Assembly (NCBI GenBank): GCA_963703385.1
Contig: OY969816.1
Location: forward strand, 3,534,001-3,598,000
From: Rhodoblastus sp963703385
GTDB taxonomy: Bacteria; Pseudomonadota; Alphaproteobacteria; Rhizobiales; Beijerinckiaceae
Reading direction: 5' to 3'
Length of the DNA: 64,000 nucleotides
Shown one piece after another: positions 7,822-16,919 of this stretch. The translations under genes were made by a program, and so were the position numbers. The notes below the pieces were generated by a model that saw only the letters and a list, made by a program, of their open reading frames with translations, did not search any database and was not told where the DNA came from. Numbering within the stretch: the first letter of the stretch is position 1; each line of letters opens with the position of its first letter.

Positions 7822-10251
7822 ATGAAATTCACCCTCTCCTGGCTGAAAGAGCATCTCGACACCGAGGCCTCGCTCGCAACAATCGTTGAAACCCTGACGA
7901 GGATCGGGCTTGAGGTCGAGCGCGTCGAAAATCCGGCCGAAACCCTCGGCGTGTTCAAGATCGCCGAAATTCTTTCGGCCGCGCCGCACCCCAACGCCGA
8001 CCGGCTCCGGGTCTGTCAGGTCAGCACCGGGGAGGGCGCGCCGCTTCAGGTGGTCTGCGGCGCGCCCAACGCCCGCGCCGGGCTGAAAACGGTGTTCGCG
8101 CCGCCCGGCGCCTATATTCCGGCCAAGGATTTCACGCTCTCCAAGGGCGTCATCCGCGGCGTCGAATCCGCCGGCATGATGTGTTCGCCGGAAGAACTCG
8201 GCCTTGAAGGGGATTCTTCCGGCATTTTCGAGCTTGCGCCCGACGCCCCGGTCGGCGTGGCTTACGCGGCTTTCGCCGGGCTCGACGACCCTGTCATCGA
8301 GATCAACCTCACCCCCAACCGCGCGGACGCGGCGAGCGTTTACGGCATTGCGCGCGACCTCGCCGCCGCCGGTCTCGGCCGGCTGAAGGGCGCGACCGGC
8401 GCGCCGGTCGTCGGCAAATTCCCCTGTCCGGTCGGGGTGAACCTGGATTTCGCCCATGGCGACGCGCGGCTGGCGCCGCTCTTCGCCTTGCGGCTGGTGC
8501 GCGGCGTCAAAAACGGCCCAAGCCCGGAATGGCTGCAAAAAAGGCTGAAAAGCATCGGCCTGCGCCCGATCAACATTTTGGTGGACATCACCAATTTCCT
8601 CACCTTCGATCGCGGCCGTCCGCTCCATGTCTTCGACGCCAGCAAGGTCGCGGGCGATCTCGTGGTGCGCCGCGCCAAGGCCGGCGAAAGCCTGCTGGCG
8701 CTCGACGGACGGAGCTATGCGCTGGATGAAAACGCGGTAGTCATATCTGACCACAATGGCGTCGAATCGCTCGCCGGGATCATGGGCGGCGAGGCCTCGG
8801 GCTGCGGCGACGGCACGACCGACGTGCTGATCGAATCGGCCTTGTGGGACCCCAACAATATCGCCCACACCGGCCGAAAGCTCGGCATCGTCTCGGACGC
8901 GCGCTATCGCTTCGAGCGCGGCGTCGATCCCGCCTTCGTCCTGCCCGGCCTGGAGCTGGCGACCGAGCTTGTCCTGAACCTGTGCGGCGGCGAGCCGTCG
9001 GAAGTCGTCGTCGCCGGCCGCGTCCCGGCGCCAAAAGCCGGCATCGATTTCCCCTTGAGCGAGGTCGAGCGCCTGACCGGTCTGCGGCTCGACGCCAGCG
9101 AAATGGTCGGGGCGCTGGAAAAACTCGGCTTTTCGGTCGCCGGGCAGATTTCGAATTTCGGCCACGTCCATGTCCGCGCGCCGAGCTGGCGCCCGGACAT
9201 CGAGGGCAAGGCCGACCTGGTCGAGGAAATCGTGCGGCTTGCCGGCCTCGACCGCATCGCCTCGGTTGCGCTTGCCCGCGACGGCGCGGTCGCGGGGCCG
9301 GTCCTGACCTTGTTGCAGCGGCGGGTGCGCGCCGCGCGCCGGGCGCTTGCCGCGCGCGGCATGGTCGAGGCGGTCACCTGGTCCTTCGTCGGCAAGGACG
9401 AGGCCAAAATTTTCGGCGGCGGCGCGCCGGAGCTTGCGCTGGCCAATCCGATCGCGGCCGATCTTTCCGACATGCGGCCGAGCCTGCTGCCCGGCCTCGT
9501 CAAGGGCGCCAAAGCCAATGCCGCGCGCGGATTCGGCGATGTCGCCCTGTTCGAGGTCGGCCAGATCTTCAGAACCGACGATGAAGTCGGCCAATATGCC
9601 GCCGCCGCCGGTTTGCGCCGGGGGACCGCAAAAGCTTGCGGAGCGGGGCGCCATTGGAGCGACAGGGCCGCCGCGGTCGATGTGTTCGACGCCAAGGCCG
9701 ACGTTCTGGCGCTGCTGCCGACGCTGGGCCTTGCGGCGGGCGCCGTGCAGGTCGTCGCCGGCGGGCCGGATTTTCTGCATCCCGGCCGCTCCGCGAGCCT
9801 CCAGTTCGGCCCGCGCCATATCGTCGGCTGGTTCGGCGAGCTGCATCCGAAAATTCTGGAGGCGTTCGACGCGACCGGCCCGATCGTCGCCTTCGAACTG
9901 CTTCTCGACCTGCTGCCGCCGCCGAAGCCCAAGCCGACCAAGGCGCGGCCAAAGCTTGAACTGTCCGATTTCCAGCCGGTCGAGCGCGATTTCGCCTTCA
10001 TCGTGGACAAGGATGTCAAGGCGGCCGACCTGATCAAGGCGGCTCAGGGCGCGGACCGGACTTTGATCGTGCAGGTCGGGGTGTTCGATCTCTATGAGGG
10101 GCCGGGCGTTCCCGAAGGCAAGAAGTCGATCGCCCTGAGCGTCACGCTCCAGCCGCGCGAAAAAACGCTGACCGACGCCGAAATCGAGGCGGTCGCGGGC
10201 AAGGTCGTCGCGGAGGCGGGCAAAAAGACCGGCGCCGTGCTGCGCGGCTGA
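7822..10251 (+). CDS. pheT: Phenylalanyl-tRNA synthetase beta subunit
   Basis: An 809-residue beta subunit. It has the N-terminal tRNA-binding OB domain (about residues 40-150, with PHPNADRLRVCQV). This is followed by the B3/B4 editing domain (DITNFLTFDRGRPLHVFD region), the B5 domain, the class II-like core and the C-terminal ferredoxin-fold anticodon-binding domain (about 715-809). It partners PheS in tRNA-Phe charging and removes mis-charged tyrosine. The ATG at 7822 starts MKFTLSWLKEHL, the usual N-terminus. Confidence 0.97.
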   Translation: MKFTLSWLKEHLDTEASLATIVETLTRIGLEVERVENPAETLGVFKIAEILSAAPHPNADRLRVCQVSTGEGAPLQVVCGAPNARAGLKTVFAPPGAYIPAKDFTLSKGVIRGVESAGMMCSPEELGLEGDSSGIFELAPDAPVGVAYAAFAGLDDPVIEINLTPNRADAASVYGIARDLAAAGLGRLKGATGAPVVGKFPCPVGVNLDFAHGDARLAPLFALRLVRGVKNGPSPEWLQKRLKSIGLRPINILVDITNFLTFDRGRPLHVFDASKVAGDLVVRRAKAGESLLALDGRSYALDENAVVISDHNGVESLAGIMGGEASGCGDGTTDVLIESALWDPNNIAHTGRKLGIVSDARYRFERGVDPAFVLPGLELATELVLNLCGGEPSEVVVAGRVPAPKAGIDFPLSEVERLTGLRLDASEMVGALEKLGFSVAGQISNFGHVHVRAPSWRPDIEGKADLVEEIVRLAGLDRIASVALARDGAVAGPVLTLLQRRVRAARRALAARGMVEAVTWSFVGKDEAKIFGGGAPELALANPIAADLSDMRPSLLPGLVKGAKANAARGFGDVALFEVGQIFRTDDEVGQYAAAAGLRRGTAKACGAGRHWSDRAAAVDVFDAKADVLALLPTLGLAAGAVQVVAGGPDFLHPGRSASLQFGPRHIVGWFGELHPKILEAFDATGPIVAFELLLDLLPPPKPKPTKARPKLELSDFQPVERDFAFIVDKDVKAADLIKAAQGADRTLIVQVGVFDLYEGPGVPEGKKSIALSVTLQPREKTLTDAEIEAVAGKVVAEAGKKTGAVLRG

Positions 10252-10282
10252 CTTGTCGCGCAGACTTCAGGGGGAGGAGATC

Positions 10283-11047
10283 ATGGCGCAAGGATTCTGC
10301 TGGGTCGAACTGCTGACGAGCGATGTCGAGGCGGCGCAGGTTTTTTACGACGCCGTCTTCGGCTGGACCTGCGCGGCGCGCGGCCATGCGGGGCGGGACT
10401 ATTGCGTGTTTTTCCACGAGGGCGATGCAACCGCCGGCCTGATGCTGCTCCCCGAGGAAGCCAAGGCGCAGGGCGCGCGGCCGTCCTGGTTCGGCTATAT
10501 CGCGTCGCCCGACGTGGACGCCGACGCGGCGGGAATCGTCGCGGCGGGCGGCCGGGTGTTCCGGGCGCCGGAAACCTTGGAGACTATCGGCCGTTTCGCG
10601 GTTGTGGGCGATCCGCAAGGGGCGGCCTTCGCGCTCTGGGGCGGTCTGAGCGGAGTCAACGCGCTCGACCAGCCGCCCATGACCGTCGGCCATGTCGGCT
10701 GGCACGAGCTGTTCTGCGATGAGGTCGAACAGGCTTTCGCCTTCTATTCCGCCCGTTTCGGCTGGACCAGGGGCGAGACGCTGGATATCGCCCCGATGGG
10801 CGTCTATCAGCTGTTCGCGACCGGCGGCGCGCCGGTCGGCGGCATGATGAAGCGTCAGCCCGCAATTCCCCAGCCGTTCTGGAACCATTATTTCACCGTC
10901 GCCGCGCTTGACGCGACGTTGGAAAAGACAGCCAAAGCCGGCGGAAAGATCGTCCACGGGCCGGCCGAGGTTCCCGGCGGGGCCTGGATCGCACAATGTT
11001 TCGACCCCCAGGGCGCGTTTTTCTCGCTGGTCGCCGCCAAACGCTGA
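10283..11047 (+). CDS. VOC (glyoxalase/bleomycin-resistance fold) family protein
   Basis: A 254-residue protein made of two tandem vicinal-oxygen-chelate modules (about residues 5-120 and 135-250). Each opens with a WxEL pattern (CWVELLTSDVEAA; GWHELFCDEVEQA) and ends with a DPQGAxFxL pattern. Double-module VOC proteins of this length are common but mostly of unknown substrate. The ATG at 10283 is preceded by GGGGGAGGAG. It follows pheT by 31 nt. Its stop overlaps the start of the next small gene (TGATG), so the two are translationally coupled. Confidence 0.7.
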   Translation: MAQGFCWVELLTSDVEAAQVFYDAVFGWTCAARGHAGRDYCVFFHEGDATAGLMLLPEEAKAQGARPSWFGYIASPDVDADAAGIVAAGGRVFRAPETLETIGRFAVVGDPQGAAFALWGGLSGVNALDQPPMTVGHVGWHELFCDEVEQAFAFYSARFGWTRGETLDIAPMGVYQLFATGGAPVGGMMKRQPAIPQPFWNHYFTVAALDATLEKTAKAGGKIVHGPAEVPGGAWIAQCFDPQGAFFSLVAAKR

Positions 11048-11343
11048 TGGCTCGATTCGCGCTTGCCTTTCTGCTGCTTGCCGCCGCGCCGCTTTGCGCC
11101 AGGGCGGCCGGCGATCCCTGCGCCAGGTTCAAGGACGCCGACGCCTATAATTCCTGCCTCGCAGCGTCGGGACCATCGTTCCATGAAGGCCGCTTCAGAG
11201 CGGCGCCGCCAGCAGACGGCGCGCCACAAGCGGCGCGCCAAAAACATCGGCGCGGAACAGCGCATCGCACGGTCGCGTCGAAAAAAGGCGGCGAGCGCCA
11301 TTCTCATGGCCGGGTGCGGATCACGATCTATCCCGGCCGATGA
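11047..11343 (+). CDS. Small secreted protein, function unknown
   Basis: A 98-residue protein with a clear signal peptide (hydrophobic stretch at residues 4-17 and cleavage likely after ARA, residue 20). Two cysteines soon after could form a disulfide, and the remainder is polar and basic. I do not recognise a family. The ATG overlaps the VOC gene stop (TGATG), which supports real translation. Export to the periplasm is inferred from the signal sequence. Confidence 0.45.
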   Translation: MARFALAFLLLAAAPLCARAAGDPCARFKDADAYNSCLAASGPSFHEGRFRAAPPADGAPQAARQKHRRGTAHRTVASKKGGERHSHGRVRITIYPGR

Positions 11344-11352
11344 ATGTTTTCA

Positions 11353-11799
11353 TCAGTCGCCGAACGGATCCAGTTTGGCCAGCGCCGCCGAATCCGGGTA
11401 TTCGGCGAATTCGACCACCAGACCGTCTCGGAAACGAAGAAAATCGCAGACGTCGACCGATATGGCCTGCCCCGTGCCGCGATTGCGCAATTTCGACGTG
11501 CGATGGACGGCGGCGCGGTCGCCGTCGATCACCAGTTCATGGATGGTCGAGCCGAGATTTTCATACATCGCCTCGATCGTCGCGATCATCTGTGCGGCAA
11601 GGGCCTTGCCGCGCGCGGGACGGGAAAAGGGATAGAGCGTCCACCCGCCGCGCACATCATAGAGGATGTCCTCGGCGGCATATTCGATGACGCCAGGCGT
11701 GTCGCCCTGCGCGCGCCGCTCGAAAATCGTGCGGATGCGATGTTCGATCAGTTCCCGGTCCAGAACCCCGAGCTTGCGCAACGAATCTTCGCTTTGCAT
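11353..11799 (-). CDS. NTF2/SnoaL-like protein (copy 2 of tandem pair)
   Basis: A 148-residue cone-fold protein of the SnoaL/NTF2-like type. The LGVLDRELIEHRIRTIFE helix, an AAEDILYDVRGGW segment, an IHELVIDGDRAAVHRTSKLRNRGTG strand and an FLRFRDGLVVEFAEYPD end are typical. Members range from ketosteroid isomerase-like enzymes to non-catalytic binding proteins, so no substrate can be assigned. It starts directly at the stop of its upstream paralogue with no gap, which indicates an operon and a tandem duplication. Confidence 0.65.
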   Translation of the reverse strand: MQSEDSLRKLGVLDRELIEHRIRTIFERRAQGDTPGVIEYAAEDILYDVRGGWTLYPFSRPARGKALAAQMIATIEAMYENLGSTIHELVIDGDRAAVHRTSKLRNRGTGQAISVDVCDFLRFRDGLVVEFAEYPDSAALAKLDPFGD

Positions 11800-12240
11800 T
11801 CAGCTCTCGCTCATGCGCGCCAATGCGGCGGCATCGGCGATTTCCGTGAGTTCGACCACCAGGCCGTCGCGGAACCGGATGAAATCGGCGATGTCAACCT
11901 CCGCGCTACTGCCGGTTCCGCGGTTTCGGATTGTCGAGGTGCGGCGCATCGCGACGCGGTCGCCGTCGATCACCAAGTCATGCACAACCGAACCGAGATT
12001 TTCGAACTGAACCGCGATCATCATCAGGGCTTCGGCCACGACTTTCTTGCCTTGAATCGGTTTCACGTAGGGGAAAGCCATCCAGTTTCCCCGGACATTG
12101 TAAACGATATCCTCGGCGGCAAAGTCGAGCATGGCGCGCAGTTCGCCCTTGGCGCGCAATTCGAGCAGCATGTGGAGGCGCTGCTCGATCAGTTCCCGGT
12201 CCACCTCGCCAAGTTTGCGCAGGGCTTGCTCGCTTTGCAC
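11800..12240 (-). CDS. NTF2/SnoaL-like protein (copy 1 of tandem pair)
   Basis: A 146-residue paralogue of the following gene. The same blocks occur in the same order: LGEVDRELIEQRL, AAEDIVYNVRGNW, VHDLVIDGDRVAMRRTS, RNRGTG and FRDGLVVELTE. Both copies begin MQSE. The function is unknown, probably a small-molecule-binding or isomerase fold. The gene lies 14 nt after the fumarase stop on the same strand and may be co-transcribed with it. Confidence 0.65.
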   Translation of the reverse strand: MQSEQALRKLGEVDRELIEQRLHMLLELRAKGELRAMLDFAAEDIVYNVRGNWMAFPYVKPIQGKKVVAEALMMIAVQFENLGSVVHDLVIDGDRVAMRRTSTIRNRGTGSSAEVDIADFIRFRDGLVVELTEIADAAALARMSES

Positions 12241-12254
12241 CGATTTTTCCGATC

Positions 12255-13871
12255 TCAGGTCAGATGTAGCTCCGTGAAAAAATCATTACCCTTATCGTCG
12301 ACAACAATAAAGGCCGGAAAGTCCTCGACCTCGATCTTCCAGATCGCCTCCATGCCGAGCTCGGGATATTCCACCAGTTCGACTCGTCTGATGCAATCCT
12401 GGGCGAGGCGCGCGGCCGGGCCGCCGATCGAGCCGAGATAGAAGCCGCCATGCTTCCTGCAGGCCGCGGTGACGGAGGAAGAGCGATTGCCCTTGGCCAG
12501 CATGACCATCGAGCCGCCGCGCGACTGGAACAGATCGACATAGGCGTCCATGCGCCCGGCCGTGGTCGGCCCGAACGAGCCCGAGGCATAGCCCGCCGGC
12601 GTCTTGGCCGGGCCGGCGTAATAGATCGGATGGTTCTTGAAATAATCGGGCATGGGCTCGCCCTGCTCCAGCCGCTCGCGCATTTTGGCGTGGGCGAGGT
12701 CGCGCGCGACAATGATCGTTCCGGTGAGCGACAGCCGGGTCTTGACCGGATATTTGGTCAAGGTCGCCAGAATGTCCTGCATCGGCCGGTCGAGGTCGAT
12801 CCTGACCACCGGCCCGCCCAGCGCCGCCTCATCGACATGGGGCAGATATTTCGCGGGATCGTGCTCCAACTGCTCGATGAACACGCCGTCCCTGGTGATC
12901 TTGCCCAAAGCCTGACGGTCGGCCGAGCAGGACACGCCAATGCCGATCGGCAACGACGCGCCATGGCGCGGCAGGCGGATCACGCGCACGTCATGGCAGA
13001 AATATTTGCCGCCGAATTGCGCCCCCACGCCGAGGTCCTGGGTCAGCTTGTGGATTTCCGCCTCCAGATTGAGGTCGCGGAAGGCGTGGCCGTCCTCGCC
13101 GCCCTCGGTCGGCAGATTGTCGAGATAGCGCGCCGAGGCGAGTTTGACGGTTTTCAGGTTCAGCTCGGCGGACAGGCCGCCGATGACGATGGCGAGATGA
13201 TAGGGCGGGCAGGCGGCGGTGCCGAGCCCCAGAATCTGCTTTTTCAGCACATCCAGCAGCCGGTCATGGGTCAGCATGGCGGGCGTTCCCTGGACCAGAT
13301 AGGTCTTGTTGGCCGAGCCGCCGCCCTTGGCCATGAACAGGAATTTGTACGAATCCTCGCCGTCCTCGAAAATGTCGATCTGGGCGGGGAGATTGGTGCG
13401 GGTGTTCCGCTCCTCGAACATGGAAAGCGCCGCCAGCTGCGAATAGCGCAGGTTTTTCTTCTCATAGGCGTCCTTGACGCCCTGCGACAAAGCCGCCTCG
13501 TCGCCGCCCCTGGTGAAGACGCGGCGGCCCTTCTTGCCCATGATGATCGCGGTGCCGGTGTCCTGGCACATCGGCAGCACGCCGCCGGCCGCGATATTGG
13601 CGTTTTTCAACAGGTCGAAGGCGACGAATTTGTCGTTGGAGGTCGCTTCAGGATCGTCGAGGATTTTTCTCAAACTGGCGAGATGGCCGGGGCGCAAGAG
13701 GTGATTGATGTCGGCCATCGCGGTTTCCGCCAGCAGGCGCAAGGCCTCGGGCTCGACCACCACAATGTCCTCGCCTTCGAAATTTTTGACGCCCACGCCC
13801 TGATCGGAAATTTTCCGGTAGGGCGTCTCGTCTTTTCCGAGCGGGAAGAGGGGGGCGTAAGGAGTGGTCAT
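12255..13871 (-). CDS. fumA: Class I fumarate hydratase (Fe-S dependent)
   Basis: A 538-residue homodimeric iron-sulfur fumarase. It interconverts fumarate and malate in the citric-acid cycle. The N-terminal domain carries the cluster cysteines in the PMCQDTGT, TAACPPYH and GVSCSADRQ segments. The C-terminal swivelling domain has TGTIIVARDLAHAKM, YYAGPAKTPAGYASGSFGPTTAGRMD and the FIVVDDKGNDFF end. Length and order agree with the class I family. These enzymes are oxygen-sensitive. No second fumarase is in the window. Confidence 0.95.
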   Translation of the reverse strand: MTTPYAPLFPLGKDETPYRKISDQGVGVKNFEGEDIVVVEPEALRLLAETAMADINHLLRPGHLASLRKILDDPEATSNDKFVAFDLLKNANIAAGGVLPMCQDTGTAIIMGKKGRRVFTRGGDEAALSQGVKDAYEKKNLRYSQLAALSMFEERNTRTNLPAQIDIFEDGEDSYKFLFMAKGGGSANKTYLVQGTPAMLTHDRLLDVLKKQILGLGTAACPPYHLAIVIGGLSAELNLKTVKLASARYLDNLPTEGGEDGHAFRDLNLEAEIHKLTQDLGVGAQFGGKYFCHDVRVIRLPRHGASLPIGIGVSCSADRQALGKITRDGVFIEQLEHDPAKYLPHVDEAALGGPVVRIDLDRPMQDILATLTKYPVKTRLSLTGTIIVARDLAHAKMRERLEQGEPMPDYFKNHPIYYAGPAKTPAGYASGSFGPTTAGRMDAYVDLFQSRGGSMVMLAKGNRSSSVTAACRKHGGFYLGSIGGPAARLAQDCIRRVELVEYPELGMEAIWKIEVEDFPAFIVVDDKGNDFFTELHLT

Positions 13872-13907
13872 CGCGGCGGTCCTGAATTTTTTCGCGGATG
13901 CGCCGGT

Positions 13908-14342
13908 TTACGCCTTTGCCTGAGGGCGTCCAAGAGCGGCGAAGGGATGAGGCGGGCCGCCGACGAAATCGCGCAATCGTTGAGCCAGCGCCGCCTCGTC
14001 CCGCGTTTCGCATTCCCAGATCGTCAGCAGCTCAAAGCCCATTTCGGCATAAGCCGTGCGATGTTTTTCGTCGCGCGCGCGGTTTCGCGCGATCTTCTTC
14101 TCCCAATAATCGGCATTGGCTTTCGGCAGGCGCGCGCCGCGCTTGCAGTCATGGCCGTGCCAGAAGCAGCCGTGAACGAAAATGACCTTTTTCCGGCCCA
14201 GGAAAGCAATGTCGGGCGCGCCGGGGAGGTCGCGGCGGTGGAGTCGGTAGCCGGGCGCAATGCCGCGAAGAATCCTGCGCACCACGCGCTCGGGCGTGGT
14301 GTCGCGCCCCTTGACCGCGCGCATGACATCGGATCGCTCCAT
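13908..14342 (-). CDS. vsr: Very short patch repair (Vsr) endonuclease, solitary
   Basis: A 144-residue nuclease that nicks DNA 5' of T:G mismatches created by deamination of 5-methylcytosine. It shows the family start (MERSDVMRAVKGRDTTPE), the PDIAF strand with catalytic Asp44, and the zinc/active-site block FVHGCFWHGHDC (55-66). The conserved LLTIWECE near 113-120 follows. ATG at 14342 gives the normal length. Vsr is usually adjacent to a C5-cytosine methyltransferase gene. None is present in the flanks, so this copy is solitary here. Confidence 0.88.
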   Translation of the reverse strand: MERSDVMRAVKGRDTTPERVVRRILRGIAPGYRLHRRDLPGAPDIAFLGRKKVIFVHGCFWHGHDCKRGARLPKANADYWEKKIARNRARDEKHRTAYAEMGFELLTIWECETRDEAALAQRLRDFVGGPPHPFAALGRPQAKA

Positions 14343-14419
14343 CCTTCCCTGCCCATCCGACGCGAAAACGTTGTTGTTGTTTAGTATAATCGGTCTGGCC
14401 GTGATTTTCGGGAGGACCG

Positions 14420-14851
14420 ATGCCGCCACTGCATTTTTTCCTCAGCCTGGTCCTGATCGCCGGCTTGGCCGAAACATGGCCATTAGCCGAAATTCTGACC
14501 TGGCCTTGGCGCTGGGCCGGCCTGGCGCCGATCCTCGCGGGCGTCTGGCTCAACTATGGCGCCGACCGCCTGATCCGGGAGCGCGGGACGACGATCAAGC
14601 CATTCGAGATTTCGACGGCGCTGATCACCGATGGCGCCTTCCGCACCAGCCGCAACCCGATCTATCTCGGCATGATCCTGATCCTGATCGGCGAAGCGCT
14701 GCTGTTCGGTCAGCTCTCGCCCTTCTTCGTCTGCGCCGCCTTCGCCGCACTGATGCATTTCCGCTTCGTCCTCGTGGAAGAACGGATTTTACGCGAAACG
14801 TTCGGCGAACGTTTCGACGCCTATTGCGCCCGGACTCGACGCTGGCTTTAG
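14420..14851 (+). CDS. Isoprenylcysteine carboxyl methyltransferase (ICMT)-family membrane protein
   Basis: A 143-residue integral membrane methyltransferase-like protein with about four helices. It carries the SAM-binding RNPIYLGM motif (about residues 78-85) and the EERILRETFGERFDAYCARTRRWL C-terminal block typical of the ICMT/PEMT-like group. Bacterial members probably methylate small hydrophobic substrates. The true substrate is unknown. It is divergent from vsr across a 77-bp promoter gap. It overlaps the convergent oxidoreductase stop by 4 nt. Confidence 0.7.
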   Translation: MPPLHFFLSLVLIAGLAETWPLAEILTWPWRWAGLAPILAGVWLNYGADRLIRERGTTIKPFEISTALITDGAFRTSRNPIYLGMILILIGEALLFGQLSPFFVCAAFAALMHFRFVLVEERILRETFGERFDAYCARTRRWL

Positions 14852-16413
14852 ACGCCTTTGTCCTCGTCGGCCAAAGCGAGTCGCGCCGCTTCGGCGCCCG
14901 CCGCCATGGCCCCGGAAAACCCGCCCGATCCCGCGAAGGACGAGGCGAGATAGACGCCGGGCGCCGGGGTGCGCGGCGAACGTGGAATTCCAGCCCAAAT
15001 CCCCTTTTCCGGCGGTTTCGGCGCGAAACCATAGACCGCGCCGTCCGGCGTATGAAGAAAATTGCGCATCGCGCGGGCGTTGACGAACAATCTTTCGACC
15101 ACCGCGCCCGCGAAGCCGGGATAGTCGCGGTCGAGCGCCGCCTGGAAGGCGTCAAGCCAGCGTTCGCGCCGCGCCGCCTCCTGCCCCTCGGTCAGGGGCG
15201 TCCAGTTGGACAGGCGGTCGACCCCGACGACGCTCACCAGAATCGGGCCGTTTTCCGACAGACCGCTGTCGATCGCTCCATAATTGGCGACGCCGTATAT
15301 CGGCAGCTTTCCAGTGGGGTCGTCGGCCAGCAGCGCGCCGGACCGGCTGACGTCGCGCAAATCTTTCGCCCAGGGCGGGAGGGCGATGGAGCCATATTCG
15401 GCGAGGCCGAATTGCGAAGGCGGGGCGTTGAGTCCGAAATAAGCGCTGAACAGCGAGATCGACAGCTCACGGCGACCATAGGCGGCGTCGAACGAAGCGC
15501 GCATTGAAGGATCGAGCATCGCGCCGAGGTCATGCGGACTGCAATTGGCGAAGACGAGCGGCGCCGCCAGCTTTTCCGCCGCGCCGGGATGTTTGGGATC
15601 GACATGGCTCACCAGGGCGGGTCGACCGCCTGCCATTTCGATATTTGTCGCCTGGCGGCCGAGCAGAACCGCGCCGCCCTCGCGCGTCACGACCTTGGCG
15701 AGCTTCATGGTGAGGACGCGGCCGCCGCCCTTGATGTAAACGCCGCCCGACTTGAGGAAACCGCCCTGGGCGATGGCGAAAAACGGCCACCACATCTTGC
15801 GCGGGTCGTCGGAAAAATAGGCGAGGTTCCCGGCCAAGGCGAATTTCGCCGCCTCGTCCGCGGCGAGCGTCCGCGCCAACACATCGTCGAGCGAGGCGCG
15901 CCAGTCGCCGACCAGCGAGCGCAATTCCGCCGCTCCGCGCAAGGTCGCGCCGAGCGATCGCTTGCGGCGGCCCAGATTCAGATCGGCGACGCCGTCGCGG
16001 AGGATCTCCATTCGGTCCAGCACGGCTTCCAGCGCCTTCGCGCTCGACGGGAATCGTTGCGCCAGGGCCTCGCGCGCGGCGGCGAAGCCCACCGGCAGCG
16101 TGAAAGGCGCGCCCACCGGCCCGCCGCGGATGGTGTAGAAGGGGTGGACCGGAACCCAATCGATCTCGTCGAGCAGGCCAAGATCGACCAGAATGTCGTG
16201 CTTGATGTCCGTCGGATCGCGGGGATCGGCGGTCTGATGCAGCGCCGGCTCTATGGTCAGCGCGCCCTTCCTGAAAACGGAAGCCGCGCCGCCGAGGCTG
16301 TGATTGCGCTCAAGGACGCAGACTCTCTTTCCGGCCTTGGTCAGCAAGGCCGCCGCGGTGAGGCCGCCCAGTCCCGAACCGATCACCACTGCGTCAAAGG
16401 AGGTTTCGCTCAC
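14848..16413 (-). CDS. FAD-dependent oxidoreductase, phytoene desaturase/carotenoid isomerase-like
   Basis: A 521-residue flavoprotein. The dinucleotide-binding GSGLGGLTAA is at residues 12-21 and ERNHSLGGAASVF is near 35-47. The GVYLASSFAGSGGFSGAMAAG segment near the C-terminus closes the FAD site. The layout matches the CrtI/CrtISO/all-trans-retinol saturase superfamily. No other carotenoid gene is adjacent, so the substrate is open. It could be a desaturase, isomerase or saturase of a polyprenoid. ATG at 16413 gives MSETSFDAVVIGSG. Confidence 0.75.
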   Translation of the reverse strand: MSETSFDAVVIGSGLGGLTAAALLTKAGKRVCVLERNHSLGGAASVFRKGALTIEPALHQTADPRDPTDIKHDILVDLGLLDEIDWVPVHPFYTIRGGPVGAPFTLPVGFAAAREALAQRFPSSAKALEAVLDRMEILRDGVADLNLGRRKRSLGATLRGAAELRSLVGDWRASLDDVLARTLAADEAAKFALAGNLAYFSDDPRKMWWPFFAIAQGGFLKSGGVYIKGGGRVLTMKLAKVVTREGGAVLLGRQATNIEMAGGRPALVSHVDPKHPGAAEKLAAPLVFANCSPHDLGAMLDPSMRASFDAAYGRRELSISLFSAYFGLNAPPSQFGLAEYGSIALPPWAKDLRDVSRSGALLADDPTGKLPIYGVANYGAIDSGLSENGPILVSVVGVDRLSNWTPLTEGQEAARRERWLDAFQAALDRDYPGFAGAVVERLFVNARAMRNFLHTPDGAVYGFAPKPPEKGIWAGIPRSPRTPAPGVYLASSFAGSGGFSGAMAAGAEAARLALADEDKGV

Positions 16414-16505
16414 GGGAGCCTCGCCGGCGTCGTTTCACGTCACGGCAAGGTGTACAGGCGGCGCGGGCGGGGGCGCATTGCGCCGCATCAAGTTGGGTCG
16501 AAAGA

Positions 16506-16829
16506 TCAACCTTTCGGCGGCGGCAGCAGCAGCATCTTCTCGGTTTTGTGGGCGATCAGGCTTTTGGCCTTTTCCGCGACGAGCGCCAGAATCCAGGGCA
16601 GTTCGAGGGAGACCCGCACGCAATCGGGCAGGAAATCGAAGGCGCCCTTGAGCGAATGGCCCATGGTGGTGACGACGACATCCGCGTGCATGTCGTTGAA
16701 TTCGACCTGAGCGAAGGAAAGCTGCTCGCCATATTTCGCCTGCATGGCCTCGATGCCGGCCTGGACCCGCCTTTTGGCCTCCTCGGCGCCCAGGCTGTGT
16801 TTCACGTCGACGCTGACAATCTGTCCCAT
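16506..16829 (-). CDS. Polyhydroxyalkanoic acid system family protein (PHA_gran_rgn)
   Basis: A 107-residue small protein. It has the pattern of the PHA granule-region family: HSLGAEEAKRRVQAGIEAM at the start, a central VTTMGHSLKGAFDFLPDCVRVSLELPW, and a C-terminal amphipathic helix ending in LLLPP. Members occur near PHA synthesis or depolymerase genes and are thought to act at granules. ATG at 16829 is chosen by family length. It lies 90 nt downstream of phaZ on the same strand, which supports the assignment. Confidence 0.65.
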   Translation of the reverse strand: MGQIVSVDVKHSLGAEEAKRRVQAGIEAMQAKYGEQLSFAQVEFNDMHADVVVTTMGHSLKGAFDFLPDCVRVSLELPWILALVAEKAKSLIAHKTEKMLLLPPPKG

Positions 16830-16919
16830 TCCGCAGCTCCCGCTTCGCAAGGATCGGGAAGGAGGTAATGGCCTTCCGGCCAAAAAGCCAGCCGGGGCTC
16901 CAATGATTTGGCGCGAGGC

